A DNA stretch of 64,000 bases from Clostridiales bacterium Firm_04 (GCA_001603005.1 LVAJ01000013.1:124001-188000); one strand, 5' to 3'. Shown: positions 1-7,929, numbered from the stretch's first letter. Translations and numbers: made by a program. Notes: generated from the sequence alone by a model not told the origin.

Positions 1-378
1 CGGAATGGACATGCAGCGCAGGATCCGTTCGGAGAGCAGCTCGCAGATGCATGCGAAGACAATGCCGCCGGTAAATGCAAACAACAGCGCCGAATGGACA
101 GCGCGGCTGACGTCAGCTTTCCGCTGCTGTCCGATCAGGCGGGAGATCGTCACATTCGCGCCGATCGAAATACCGGTGAACAGGCTGATAATGAGTGCGA
201 TGACCGGACTGTTGCTGCCGACCGCAGCCATTGCGTTTTTGCCGACAAATCTGCCGATCACGGCGATGTCCGCCGCATTGAACAGCTGCTGCAAAATGCC
301 GGTTGCGGCAAGCGGCAGCGCAAACTGCATGATCCTGCTGCCGATCGGCCCGTGCAGCATGTCGATATCCCGTTTCAA
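1..378 (-). CDS. MATE family multidrug/Na+ exporter, N-terminal part (cut by window edge)
   Basis: Reading leftwards from a TTG at 378, the frame stays open for 126 codons to the window edge. It gives a MATE-type start (LKRDIDMLHGPIGSRIMQFA) followed by LQQLFNAADIAVIGRFVGK and a region rich in transmembrane residues, with the family pattern of an early helix containing asparagine and aspartate. MATE proteins export drugs or metabolites using Na+ or H+ gradients. GGAG lies 8 bases before the TTG, and no ATG in the right place fits better. The stop of the upstream membrane protein is only 4 bases away, so the two are probably co-transcribed. The C-terminal two thirds are outside the window. Confidence 0.85.
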   Translation of the reverse strand, partial: MKRDIDMLHGPIGSRIMQFALPLAATGILQQLFNAADIAVIGRFVGKNAMAAVGSNSPVIALIISLFTGISIGANVTISRLIGQQRKADVSRAVHSALLFAFTGGIVFACICELLSERILRCMSIP

Positions 379-382
379 ATTA

Positions 383-1351
383 TCATCTCCATTGTGTATG
401 CGGGGTGCCCGCTCCGGAACGGCGGGCGATTGCGGAAGAAAGCTTTGTGTGCAGCACGGCTGTTCCGACGAGCAGCGCCGCACCGATGCAGATCTGCACT
501 GCAAACATCGGCAGCGCAGCCGCAGGAATCAGAAATGCGAGAATTGAGAGTGCCGCAGCGGGCGGCAGCCAGAGTCCGGTTCTGCGCATCAGCAGGATCA
601 CAAGCAGAATCGTGATGCCTGCTGCCGGGAACAGCGGGAGCGTCAGCCGAAGCGCGAGCATCCGCATCAGACTGCCCGCAGCCGCGCAGGCGGTCATCAG
701 TCCGACGGCAGCGACCGGATGCTTCTGCATACCGGAATCAGGCTTCCGGCATTCCGTGAACGCGACCAGCAGCGGCGGCGCGGCGAGATACCGGAATCCC
801 GTGCCCATTGCAATTGCGATCAGCACCGTGCCGGCTGTCCAGCAGAGCAGCAGATCGGTCAGATCTCTGCGCTGCATCCGCGGCTGCGGCGTAAATGCAA
901 ACGGCTCCGTGACGCCCAGCCGGACGGCAGCCTTCCGCAGCAGCAGGATCGCACCGGTCAGGCAGATCGCTGCGGCAGGATACACGAGCGTTTCCGTGCC
1001 GAGCATCACCGGCAGAACGATCGCGGAGATCGCCGGTGCAAAGCCGCAGCGGGAGCCGCGCAGCATCAGCAGCGCGAGCAGAAATGCAGTGCTCATCTGC
1101 ATCCAGTGCGGCAGCGGCAGAAACCGGACGATCAGCACGCCGGCGAAAGCGCCCGCAGCGATCATGCCGAGGATATGCAGCCCGTCCGTATTCCACGCAG
1201 CCTTTTTCCGCAGCAAAGCGCCGGCAGCGATCGCGGCGATCTCCGGAAAGAGGATCTCCTGATTGCCGGTCAGCTCGGCGGCGGCACACATGCAGAGCAC
1301 CAGCAGAATTGTCATGAGCGGTGCGGCGAGCTGTTTGCAGGTCTGGTTCAT
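383..1351 (-). CDS. Polytopic membrane protein of unknown function
   Basis: This is a protein of about 322 residues made almost entirely of hydrophobic helices (roughly nine to ten), joined by short basic loops. I chose the ATG at 1351 because AGAAAGGA ends directly before the ATG at 1357, leaving no spacing, whereas the second ATG has a normal gap. A GLWLPPAAALSIL segment in the C-terminal third slightly resembles the HPP transporter family, but this is not enough for a call. It sits just ahead of the MATE exporter gene with a 4-base gap, so a role in the same export or envelope process is possible. The function is unknown. Confidence 0.7.
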   Translation of the reverse strand: MNQTCKQLAAPLMTILLVLCMCAAAELTGNQEILFPEIAAIAAGALLRKKAAWNTDGLHILGMIAAGAFAGVLIVRFLPLPHWMQMSTAFLLALLMLRGSRCGFAPAISAIVLPVMLGTETLVYPAAAICLTGAILLLRKAAVRLGVTEPFAFTPQPRMQRRDLTDLLLCWTAGTVLIAIAMGTGFRYLAAPPLLVAFTECRKPDSGMQKHPVAAVGLMTACAAAGSLMRMLALRLTLPLFPAAGITILLVILLMRRTGLWLPPAAALSILAFLIPAAALPMFAVQICIGAALLVGTAVLHTKLSSAIARRSGAGTPHTQWR

Positions 1352-1418
1352 GCGCATTCCTTTCTGCCTGAAATCAGGCAATCGTCAAATCTTTTTCACA
1401 AGGCGTATCAATATAAAC

Positions 1419-1467
1419 GCCGGATAAGACAACAGATTTGCGCTGTTATCTTATCCGGCAATTTTTT
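1419..1467. terminator. Strong hairpin terminator, best in + orientation
   Basis: GCCGGATAAGA (1419-1429) pairs perfectly with TCTTATCCGGC (1449-1459). AACAG and CTGTT extend the stem inwards. A run of six T follows on the + strand (1462-1467). On the minus strand the bases after the stem are only moderately T-rich (GTTTATATT). The genes on both sides run leftwards, so it probably works in both directions for the DUF6472 gene. Confidence 0.7.
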
Positions 1468-1532
1468 CAGCACGGGGAGTTCCCGCTGGCAGGCAACCGA
1501 CCTGCAATTTTCAGTCGAACAGGCAGTCCTGC

Positions 1533-1703
1533 TTACTGCTTTCCAGCGATCTTATATTCATCGCCGTCGCGGTAGTACGGGCAGTGCGCGCGGGAATCCT
1601 GCATGAAGCGCGCATATTCGTCCTCATCGAGATTCATCTCGCAGACATAGCAGTCCCAGTCCTCGTCATAGGCGTTATAGGCACAGGTGTCGCACTCGTT
1701 CAT
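1533..1703 (-). CDS. Small 4-Cys protein, DUF6472 family
   Basis: A 56-residue protein starting MNECDTCAYNAYDEDWDCYV and continuing through CEMNLDEDE to a CPYYR motif. The spaced cysteines (residues 4, 7, 18, 21, 41) and the very acidic middle match the DUF6472 family, which is common in Clostridia and of unknown function. The pattern suggests binding of a metal such as zinc (inference). A purine-rich ribosome site (CCGGAAGGAGACTGCA) precedes the ATG. The gene lies 32 bases downstream of the asparagine synthetase-like gene on the same strand and probably shares its transcript. Confidence 0.85.
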   Translation of the reverse strand: MNECDTCAYNAYDEDWDCYVCEMNLDEDEYARFMQDSRAHCPYYRDGDEYKIAGKQ

Positions 1704-1735
1704 TGCAGTCTCCTTCCGGTTTCAGGCGGCGGGAT

Positions 1736-3274
1736 TCAGCGCTTGACGAAATATTCCTCGTACCACACAAGGAAAGTATAGATCGTCCAGATCTTGCGCC
1801 AGAGGTCGGAATTTCCGCCGACATATTCATCATAGATCGCCTGAATCTCGTCCGGCTTGAAGAATTTTGCGCAGATCTCGCTTGTGAGCAGTCTGCGGAC
1901 ATCGCCGTTGTACTGTTCATCTGCGAGCCAAAGCCGGATCGGGACAATGAAGCCGAGCTTTTTGCGGAACGCGATTTCTTCCGGCAGCACCTTAGCGGCT
2001 GCGGTACGGAACGCGACCTTGTTCTGCTCCTCGTTGACCTTGTATTCCGACGGCATGCGCGATGCGATATCGAAGATGCGGCGGTCGGTCAGCGGCATGC
2101 GGATCTCCAGCCCTGCCGCAGTGCTCATTTTGTCCACATTGAGGTAGATATCGCCTTCCAGCCAGATCTGGATATCCACATCTGACATTTTGGTGAGCGG
2201 ATCGAGCCCCTCTGTTTCCTCATAGATATGTTTGACCAGATTGATCGGCAGCACCGCGGGATCATAATGCTGCAGGATGCGCTCTTTCTCATCCTCTTTC
2301 ATGATATTGGTATTGCCGACATAGAATGTTTTCAGGTTCTCGCCGTAGCGCTCGGCATTGCGGTACATATTATATCCGCCGAAAAATTCGTCCGCGCCCT
2401 CGCCGGAATAGCAGAGCTTGGTATGCTTAGCGGTCTCGATGCAGCCGATGGTGAAGACGATCGCGGAAGCATCGCCGAGCGGCTGTTCCATGTTGTACAT
2501 CACATAGGGCACAATGTCAAAATACTGCTGCGGGGTGATCTTTGCGACCGAATGCTCCACGCCGAGCAGCTCCGCGGTTTTCGCAGCAATGCGGGATTCA
2601 TCGAAGCGCTCCTCGTCATAGCCGCAGGAATCGGCGCGTTTTGCATCGGACATTGCGAGCACATAGGACGAATCGACGCCGCCGGAGAGGAAAGATTCCG
2701 CAGTTTCATCCGGCGTCTTGACCTCGCGCATCATCTGCGCGAGTGTCTCGTGGATCTCGTCCGCATAATCGTTCAGCGACTTGCTGCGGTCGGGATGAAA
2801 TTCGGGTTTCCAGTAGCGTGTGATGCTGTAAGCGCCGTTCTGCCATTCGAGCAGGCAGCCGGGCATGAGCTTTTTGAGCCCTTTGAAGAATGTATCCTCG
2901 CCGGCGACATAGGTGAGCGTGAGGTAGATCTGCAGCATTTCGGCATTCAGCTCCTTGACGAAGCCTTCCTGCGAAAGAATGTCGCGGATCATGGTGCCAT
3001 AGAGCAGTTTTCCGTCAGCGGTCGGATAATAATAGAACGGCTTTGTGCCGAACTGATCGCGGACGCAGATCAGTTTTTCTGCATCGGAATCCCAAAGTGC
3101 AAACGCGAACATGCCGTAGAGATGATCGGGGAGTGCATTGCCCCATTCGGCATAGCCTTTGCAGAGGATCTCGTGTTCTCTGTCGGCGCGGGAGAGGGAT
3201 TTGTCGATGGAAAGCGCATCACAGAGGGCTTCCCAGTTGCGGATATGACCGCGGTAGGTTTTGAGTTCGATCAT
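1736..3274 (-). CDS. Asparagine synthetase-like protein lacking the N-terminal cysteine of the glutaminase domain
   Basis: A 512-residue protein related to AsnB, which makes asparagine from aspartate, ATP and glutamine. The synthetase half is well preserved: the PP-loop SGGVDSS is at residues 197-203, with YSGEGADEFFGGY and GLEIRMPLTDRR further on. The N-terminal half (GMFAFALWD, VRDQFGTKPFYYY) belongs to the class II glutamine amidotransferase domain, but the protein begins with MIELKTYRGHIRNW instead of MCG, so the catalytic Cys and the first roughly 40 residues of that domain are missing. It probably uses free ammonia or an external donor (inference). GAGGTG lies before the ATG, with a hairpin leader just upstream. 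Start choice is therefore fairly firm. Confidence 0.85.
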   Translation of the reverse strand: MIELKTYRGHIRNWEALCDALSIDKSLSRADREHEILCKGYAEWGNALPDHLYGMFAFALWDSDAEKLICVRDQFGTKPFYYYPTADGKLLYGTMIRDILSQEGFVKELNAEMLQIYLTLTYVAGEDTFFKGLKKLMPGCLLEWQNGAYSITRYWKPEFHPDRSKSLNDYADEIHETLAQMMREVKTPDETAESFLSGGVDSSYVLAMSDAKRADSCGYDEERFDESRIAAKTAELLGVEHSVAKITPQQYFDIVPYVMYNMEQPLGDASAIVFTIGCIETAKHTKLCYSGEGADEFFGGYNMYRNAERYGENLKTFYVGNTNIMKEDEKERILQHYDPAVLPINLVKHIYEETEGLDPLTKMSDVDIQIWLEGDIYLNVDKMSTAAGLEIRMPLTDRRIFDIASRMPSEYKVNEEQNKVAFRTAAAKVLPEEIAFRKKLGFIVPIRLWLADEQYNGDVRRLLTSEICAKFFKPDEIQAIYDEYVGGNSDLWRKIWTIYTFLVWYEEYFVKR

Positions 3275-3384
3275 AGGACACCTCGAAAAAGTCCCGTTCC
3301 GGTGAGCGGGACGGAATCAGAAAGCATGCGGATTGCAGCCGTTACCGGCGCGATGCTTTTTGTGTTATCTTGTATGTACAATCC
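3275..3384 (-). promoter_or_regulatory. Structured leader with attenuator-like hairpin before the asparagine synthetase-like gene
   Basis: About 110 bases separate the predicted start of transcription from the ATG. The leader holds a stem GCAT..GCG/CGC..ATGC that encloses a CCG-GTAA-CGG hairpin. It also holds an intrinsic-terminator-like hairpin GTCCCG/CGGGAC followed by TTTTT, ending only about 12 bases before the ribosome site. This arrangement suggests premature termination control, by a riboswitch or attenuation. It matches no riboswitch class that I recognise. Confidence 0.5.
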
Positions 3385-3390
3385 AAGGAA

Positions 3391-3419
3391 AGTATACCAT
3401 ATCCCGCCAAAAAAGTCAA
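3391..3419 (-). promoter_or_regulatory. Sigma-A promoter of the asparagine synthetase-like gene
   Basis: On the minus strand TTGACT (3419-3414), a 17-base spacer and TATACT (3396-3391) form a near-consensus promoter pointing at the asparagine synthetase-like gene. Confidence 0.75.
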
Positions 3420-3630
3420 GGCGGGCGCGGAGCCCGCGCTGGCATTTCCCTCCGGGAGCCGGCAGCGTGACTCTCCCAACATTCGCAGTACACGCCGCTA
3501 TACGCGGCTTCTGTGGCGGAACTGCTCCCAGCGGAAAAGTGAATGGTGAATAGTGAATAGTGAAAAATAGCGGTATCGCTTCGCGATGATTTGAAAAGGT
3601 GCGCAAAAGTCCTGCACGGCGCATCCGGCG
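3418..3630. repeat. Dispersed intergenic repeat B, copy 1
   Basis: About 200 bases that recur with small changes at 5625-5850 in the same orientation. Shared blocks include GCTGGCA..TTTCC, CTCTCCCAACATTCGCAG, ACACGCCGCT, CGCGGCTTCTGTG, AACTGCTCCCAGC and AGCGGTATCGCTTCGCGATG. The two copies lie on either side of the SulP gene. GTGAATAG octamers are embedded in it (3537-3567). Confidence 0.8.
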
Positions 3631-3633
3631 CGC

Positions 3634-3667
3634 ATAAATAAAAAGAGCACCGCAGCAGGTGCTCTTT
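3634..3667 (-). terminator. Terminator of the SulP gene
   Basis: AAAGAGCACC/GGTGCTCTTT (3642-3651 and 3658-3667) forms a 10-bp stem. Read leftwards it is followed by a T-rich run (TTTTTATTTATG). Confidence 0.8.
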
Positions 3668-3680
3668 CCATATCATCAAA

Positions 3681-3789
3681 ACGGGATTCCAAAGGGATGC
3701 ATTCCCTTTGGTCGGGTTTGGTGAGTTTGCTTGCAAACTCATAGCGAAGCGTGCGTGAAGCCCATTCAAATTCATCGCGAAGCGATACC
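3681..3789 (-). repeat. 3'-end palindromic repeat D, copy 1
   Basis: Starts at the stop codon of the SulP gene. Read leftwards it contains ATCGC-TTC-GCGAT, a GGGCTTCACGC segment and the stem CCAAAGGGAAT/ATCCCTTTGG. Related copies follow two other leftward genes at 18951-19025 and 59555-59632. This copy has an extra GTTTGC-AA-GCAAAC palindrome. Confidence 0.75.
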
Positions 3790-5490
3790 TTATTTCGCGC
3801 TTTTCGCGGCGATTGCCTGTTCGAGTTCCTCTGCACGCAGCAGCGCCGAATCAATGTGCACGCAGAAATTCTCCTTGCCGACGGTTTCGGTCAGTCCTGC
3901 CTTTTCCATTGCATGCATCGGCTGCTCATTGACATGCGAGAACACCGCCTGCACATGATGCCGTTCGCAGCGCCGGATGATGTCCGCGAGTGCTTCAACG
4001 CCTGCCTCGTCGATCGCCGGCACATTCCGCATACGGATCACGAGCACATCAATATCATGGTCATCGAGCATATACTTGAACTTCTCCGACGCCGCAAAGA
4101 ACATCGGACCGTTGATCTCGTAAACGCGCGTGCGTGCGGGGATTTTCTTGCGGAGAATGTTGTCGGGATCGGTGTCCTCATCGTCCGCGTCGATCCATGC
4201 ATGCGCCTCGGTGACATCTGCCATGCGCTTCATGAACAGCAGCGCCGTCATGACCAGACCGGCACCGATCGCGACGACCAGATCGAACACGACCGTCAGC
4301 ACCAGCGTCGTCATCAGCACGGCGATATCGCTTTTCGGGGCTGTTTTCAGCATGCTGCGGATATTTTTCCAGCCGCTCATGTTATACGCAACAATGAACA
4401 AAATTGCAGCTATGGTCGGCATCGGGATCAGTGCGGCATAGGGCATCAGCAGTACGAGGATCGCCAGCACGACAACGGCATGCACCATGCCCGCAACCGG
4501 CGTTCTTCCGCCGTTTTTGACGTTAGCAGCCGTTCTCGCAATTGCGCCTGTCGCCGGAATACCGCCGAACAGTGCCGAGCCTACATTCGCGACACCCTGC
4601 GCAACAAGTTCCATATTCGGACGGTGCTTCGAGCCGATCATACCGTCCGAGACCACGCAGGAAAGCAGCGATTCGACCGCCGCCAGAATCGCGATCGTGA
4701 ACGCATTCGGGACCATTGCCTTGATGCGCGCGAAGGTCACTTCCGGTAGTGTGAGCTTCGGGGGCGCATTGGAGATCGTGTAGAGATCTCCGATCGTGTT
4801 GACCTGCATGCCGGACAGCTTGACCAGCAGCGCGCAGACGATAACCGCGATCAGCGAAGCGGGGATCTTTTCCAGCTTTTTCGGCCAGAAAATGAGGATT
4901 GCCAGCGAGATCAGTCCGATCAACAGCGCCTGCCAGTTGAGTGTTCCGAGACAGCGGAAGACCTCTGCGAGCTTGTCCATCGTTTCGATCGGGGCATTCT
5001 GGAAAGTCAGACCGAGAAAATCCTTGATCTGACCGACGACGATCGTAACGGCGATGCCGAATGTGAAGCCCGCAGTGATCGTGCCGGGGATGTACTTGAT
5101 GAGCGCGCCGAACCGGCAGACGCCCATGATGACGAGGATGATGCCGGCGAGGATCGTGGAAAGGATCAGCCCGTCCATGCCGTCTGTTGCGACGATGCCC
5201 GCAACGATCGTTGCGAATGCGGCGGTCGGACCGGCGATCTGCACGCGGCTGCCGCCGAGCAGCGAGACAAGAAATCCCGCGACGATCGCCGTATAGAGTC
5301 CCTGTTCCGGATTCACGCCGGACGCAAGTGCCAGCGCGATCGAAAGCGGCAGCGCGATGATCGCGACAATGACGCCCGCGACCAGATCCTTGACCAGCTG
5401 CTCTTTCGAGTAATGCTTCATCACCGAGAAAAGCTTCGGTTTGAGGCGGTCATGCGGTTTTTCAGTTCCGTTTTGTTTCAAACTATTCAT
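3790..5490 (-). CDS. SulP family inorganic anion transporter with STAS domain
   Basis: A protein of about 566 residues. The first 400 residues hold the sulfate-permease core of some ten to twelve helices, with family patterns such as ASGVNPEQGLYTAIVAGFLVSLLGGSRVQI and GPTAAF. The last 120 residues are a STAS domain (ARTRVYEINGPMFFAA, RMRNVPAIDEAGVEAL). SulP proteins carry sulfate, bicarbonate or other anions; the substrate cannot be told from sequence. GGAG directly touches the ATG at 5490 but lies 9 bases before an in-frame TTG at 5481, so the true start may be the TTG. The gene is monocistronic with its own promoter and terminator, and direct repeats lie on both sides. Confidence 0.9.
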   Translation of the reverse strand: MNSLKQNGTEKPHDRLKPKLFSVMKHYSKEQLVKDLVAGVIVAIIALPLSIALALASGVNPEQGLYTAIVAGFLVSLLGGSRVQIAGPTAAFATIVAGIVATDGMDGLILSTILAGIILVIMGVCRFGALIKYIPGTITAGFTFGIAVTIVVGQIKDFLGLTFQNAPIETMDKLAEVFRCLGTLNWQALLIGLISLAILIFWPKKLEKIPASLIAVIVCALLVKLSGMQVNTIGDLYTISNAPPKLTLPEVTFARIKAMVPNAFTIAILAAVESLLSCVVSDGMIGSKHRPNMELVAQGVANVGSALFGGIPATGAIARTAANVKNGGRTPVAGMVHAVVVLAILVLLMPYAALIPMPTIAAILFIVAYNMSGWKNIRSMLKTAPKSDIAVLMTTLVLTVVFDLVVAIGAGLVMTALLFMKRMADVTEAHAWIDADDEDTDPDNILRKKIPARTRVYEINGPMFFAASEKFKYMLDDHDIDVLVIRMRNVPAIDEAGVEALADIIRRCERHHVQAVFSHVNEQPMHAMEKAGLTETVGKENFCVHIDSALLRAEELEQAIAAKSAK

Positions 5491-5515
5491 CTCCGTTAAA
5501 TTTATATGCCCTGTT

Positions 5516-5544
5516 ATTATACAGCGATTTCGCGCAAGAATCAA
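5516..5544 (-). promoter_or_regulatory. Sigma-A promoter of the SulP gene
   Basis: TTGATT (5544-5539), a 17-base spacer and TATAAT (5521-5516) on the minus strand, about 25 bases upstream of the start codon. Confidence 0.75.
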
Positions 5545-5624
5545 GCGGAAAAGTACAATTTTTGAAATTTCGGAAAAATGGATATTTATTCACGCAATTG
5601 TGCGCTGAAATCTAGTCACTGCTT

Positions 5625-5850
5625 GCGGCGGGCGGGGCGGGGAGCCCCCGCTGGCAATTTCCTTCGGGAGCCGCAGCGTGGCTCTCCCAACATTCGCAGC
5701 ACACGCCGCTGGACGCGGCTTCTGTGACGTAACTGCTCCCAGCAGATAAAGTGAATAGTGAATGGTGAAAAGCGAATAGTGAAAAACAGCGGTATCGCTT
5801 CGCGATGATTTGAAATTTTGCGCCTAAGTTACGCACAACGCAACCGGAGC
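5625..5850. repeat. Dispersed intergenic repeat B, copy 2
   Basis: Same order of blocks as the copy at 3418-3630, same orientation, with GTGAATAG-type octamers at 5749-5787 followed by AGCGGTATCGCTTCGCGATG. It runs directly into repeat C. Confidence 0.8.
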
Positions 5851-6110
5851 GCACCAGTATTAAAGTTTTGATCGAACTTTTTCAAAAGTTCGCGGAGTCC
5901 AGAGGCAGAGCCTCTGGTCGCGATCCGCAGATCGCGAAACTCCAAAGCGTTCTGTTTCGGGAAGAAAAGGGCTTGGGAAAAGCCCCCCTTTCTAAAAGGG
6001 GCAGCTTGACCCATTCCAAATAGCATCCGCGAAGCGGATACTTCTTTGATGACATTCATACTGACATACAAATCCGACATACACAAATCAGACATGCAGA
6101 ACTGATATTC
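5850..6110. repeat. Mosaic intergenic repeat C, copy 1
   Basis: Begins with CACCAGTATTAAAGTTTTG and ATCGAACTTTTTCAAAAGTTCGCG. A variable middle carries two palindromes (CCAGAG/CTCTGG and TCGCGAT/ATCGCGA). Then follow GCGTTCTGTTTCGGGAAGAA, GGGCTTGGGAAAAGCCC, GCATCCGCGAAG, and a tail of GACATACA-like units. An inverted copy lies at 18522-18870. Apart from these repeats I see nothing else in the 5491-6150 gap. Confidence 0.8.
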
Positions 6111-6145
6111 ACATTGACGGTCAAATGAATAATATGATTTCAGCA

Positions 6146-6182
6146 ATCTCCCATTGCACTTTCCCGCATGATATGCTATAAT
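6146..6182 (+). promoter_or_regulatory. CTCCCATTGCAC-type promoter of the two-component operon
   Basis: TTGCAC (6154-6159), a 17-base spacer and TATAAT (6177-6182). The bases before the -35 hexamer (ATCTCCCA) match, in 13 of 14 positions, the CTCTCCCATTGCAC box found upstream of the activase gene and of tex. Confidence 0.8.
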
Positions 6183-6221
6183 GATAGTACACTATGATAC
6201 AATGATAAGGAGGCATGCATC

Positions 6222-6896
6222 ATGCCGAAAGTTCTGCTGGTCGAGGACGATGCGCAGCTTGCGCGCAATCTGGTCCGGTTTCTCAGCGCAGAGCAGTTTC
6301 AGGTCATCCATGCAGCCGGTCAGCAGGACGGTCTCGCCGCATTTCAGCAGGGCGGATTCGACTGCGCGCTGCTCGATATCTCCCTGCAGGACGGGAACGG
6401 CTTTTCGATCTGTTCCGCGATTAAATCGCAGTCCGATACGCCGGTCATTTTTCTGACCGCATCCGCCGACGAATCCATGACGGTCGCCGGATTCGACGTC
6501 GGCGCTGATGACTACATCAGCAAACCGTTCCGCCCGCGGGAGCTGGTCGCCCGCATCAAAAATGCAATGCGCCGCAGCCGGAAAACGCCGTCGCTGCTGA
6601 CCTGCCAGAACATCTGTCTCGATCCGGCAAAGGGCACGGTCATGAAAGACGGCTCCGAGCTGTTTCTCTCCGCGCTGGAATACCGCCTGCTGCTGGTGTT
6701 CCTGACGAACAAGGAACAGCTGCTCACGCGCGAGCGCCTGATCGACGAGCTCTGGTCGTTTTCAAGCGAGTTTGTCTCGGATAACACGCTCAATGTGTAT
6801 ATGAAGCGCCTGCGCGAAAAAATCGAGGATGATCCGCAGAATCCCAGCATCATCCGCACCGTGCGCGGCATGGGCTATAAGGCGGTCGAGGGATGA
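6222..6896 (+). CDS. OmpR/PhoB-type response regulator
   Basis: A 224-residue protein. The receiver domain (1-120) has the acidic pair ED at 8-9, phosphoacceptor Asp52 in ALLDISLQDG, and Lys100 in YISKPFRP. The C-terminal winged helix (about 130-224) has LSALEYRLL, NTLNVYMKRLREKI and the typical end IRTVRGMGYK. It should bind DNA after phosphorylation by the kinase encoded next, whose ATG overlaps this stop by 4 bases. AAGGAGG precedes the ATG. The signal and targets are unknown; the pectinesterase gene lies just downstream of the pair. Confidence 0.93.
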   Translation: MPKVLLVEDDAQLARNLVRFLSAEQFQVIHAAGQQDGLAAFQQGGFDCALLDISLQDGNGFSICSAIKSQSDTPVIFLTASADESMTVAGFDVGADDYISKPFRPRELVARIKNAMRRSRKTPSLLTCQNICLDPAKGTVMKDGSELFLSALEYRLLLVFLTNKEQLLTRERLIDELWSFSSEFVSDNTLNVYMKRLREKIEDDPQNPSIIRTVRGMGYKAVEG

Positions 6897-7888
6897 ATAC
6901 ACAGGAAAAGCTGCAGATCATTCTTTCGGCGGTGATCGGCGCGGCGGCGGTCGCGGGATGCGCGTTTTTTCATCCGGCAGCGGGCATTGTTGCGGCGGCA
7001 GCCTGCCTGATCTATGCAGCGATCGCCGCATTTTTCCGCGCAAAACGGCACGATACGATCCGGCAGCTCTGCGACGATACATCCAGGATCCTGCGCGGCG
7101 CCGAGCAGATCTCGCTGAACTCCTTTGATGAGGGCGAACTCAGCATTCTTGCGTCGGAGATCCGCAAAATGACCGTGCAGATCCGCGAGCAGAACCGCGC
7201 CTTGCAGCAGGAGAAAACCTTTCTGAAGGAAGCGATGGAGGACATGTCGCACCAGCTGCGCACGCCGCTGACATCCATGATGCTGCTCATTGAGATTATG
7301 CGCAGTCCGGAGCTTTCGCGGCAGCAGACCGCGGAGACCTTGCAGGAGATGCTCGCGCTGCTCACGCGAATGCAGTGGCTCATTGAAACGCTGCTGAATT
7401 TGTCGCGGCTGGATGCGGGCGCAGTCAGACTGCAATCCGATGACATTCCATGCAGCCGGCTGCTCCGCGATGCGCTCGAACCGCTTTCCGTTGCACTGGA
7501 GCTGAAAAATATCACCACGGAGATCCGCAATGCGGATGATCCGGTTCTGAAAGGCGATCTGCCGTATCTCACCGAAGCGATCGGCAATATCCTGAAAAAC
7601 TGCATGGAGCATACGCCGGAGGGCGGCAGCATTACGATCGCGGTCTCGGACAATGCGATCTATACCGGCATCTGCATCACGGATTCGGGCGCGGGCATCG
7701 CGCAGGAGGATCTGCCGCATATTTTCGAGCGGTTCTACCGCGGCTCGGAGTTCTCGAAAAACGGCTACGGCATCGGGCTGTCCTATGCGCGAAAGATCGT
7801 CACGGCAATGCACGGCAGCCTGCAGTGCCGGAATGCGGAGCCGCACGGTGCGCAGTTTGATCTGCGTATGTATAAAACCGTCGTGTGA
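6893..7888 (+). CDS. Sensor histidine kinase
   Basis: A 331-residue membrane kinase. Two hydrophobic helices near the N-terminus (about 8-25 and 29-47) are joined by almost no external loop, so it resembles the intramembrane-sensing or BceS/VanS-like small kinases. A HAMP-like stretch and coiled helix lead to the H box SHQLRTPLTSM (His near residue 120), then N box NCMEHTPEGG, D/F box DSGAGI..HIFERFYRG and G box GYGIGLSYARKI. It is translationally coupled to the response regulator (ATGA overlap). Because external sensing is minimal, it may sense the membrane or a partner protein (inference). Confidence 0.93.
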   Translation: MNTQEKLQIILSAVIGAAAVAGCAFFHPAAGIVAAAACLIYAAIAAFFRAKRHDTIRQLCDDTSRILRGAEQISLNSFDEGELSILASEIRKMTVQIREQNRALQQEKTFLKEAMEDMSHQLRTPLTSMMLLIEIMRSPELSRQQTAETLQEMLALLTRMQWLIETLLNLSRLDAGAVRLQSDDIPCSRLLRDALEPLSVALELKNITTEIRNADDPVLKGDLPYLTEAIGNILKNCMEHTPEGGSITIAVSDNAIYTGICITDSGAGIAQEDLPHIFERFYRGSEFSKNGYGIGLSYARKIVTAMHGSLQCRNAEPHGAQFDLRMYKTVV

Positions 7889-7929
7889 AGAATCCGGCAC
7901 AATCCCACAGTCAAAGTGAACATTGCGTA

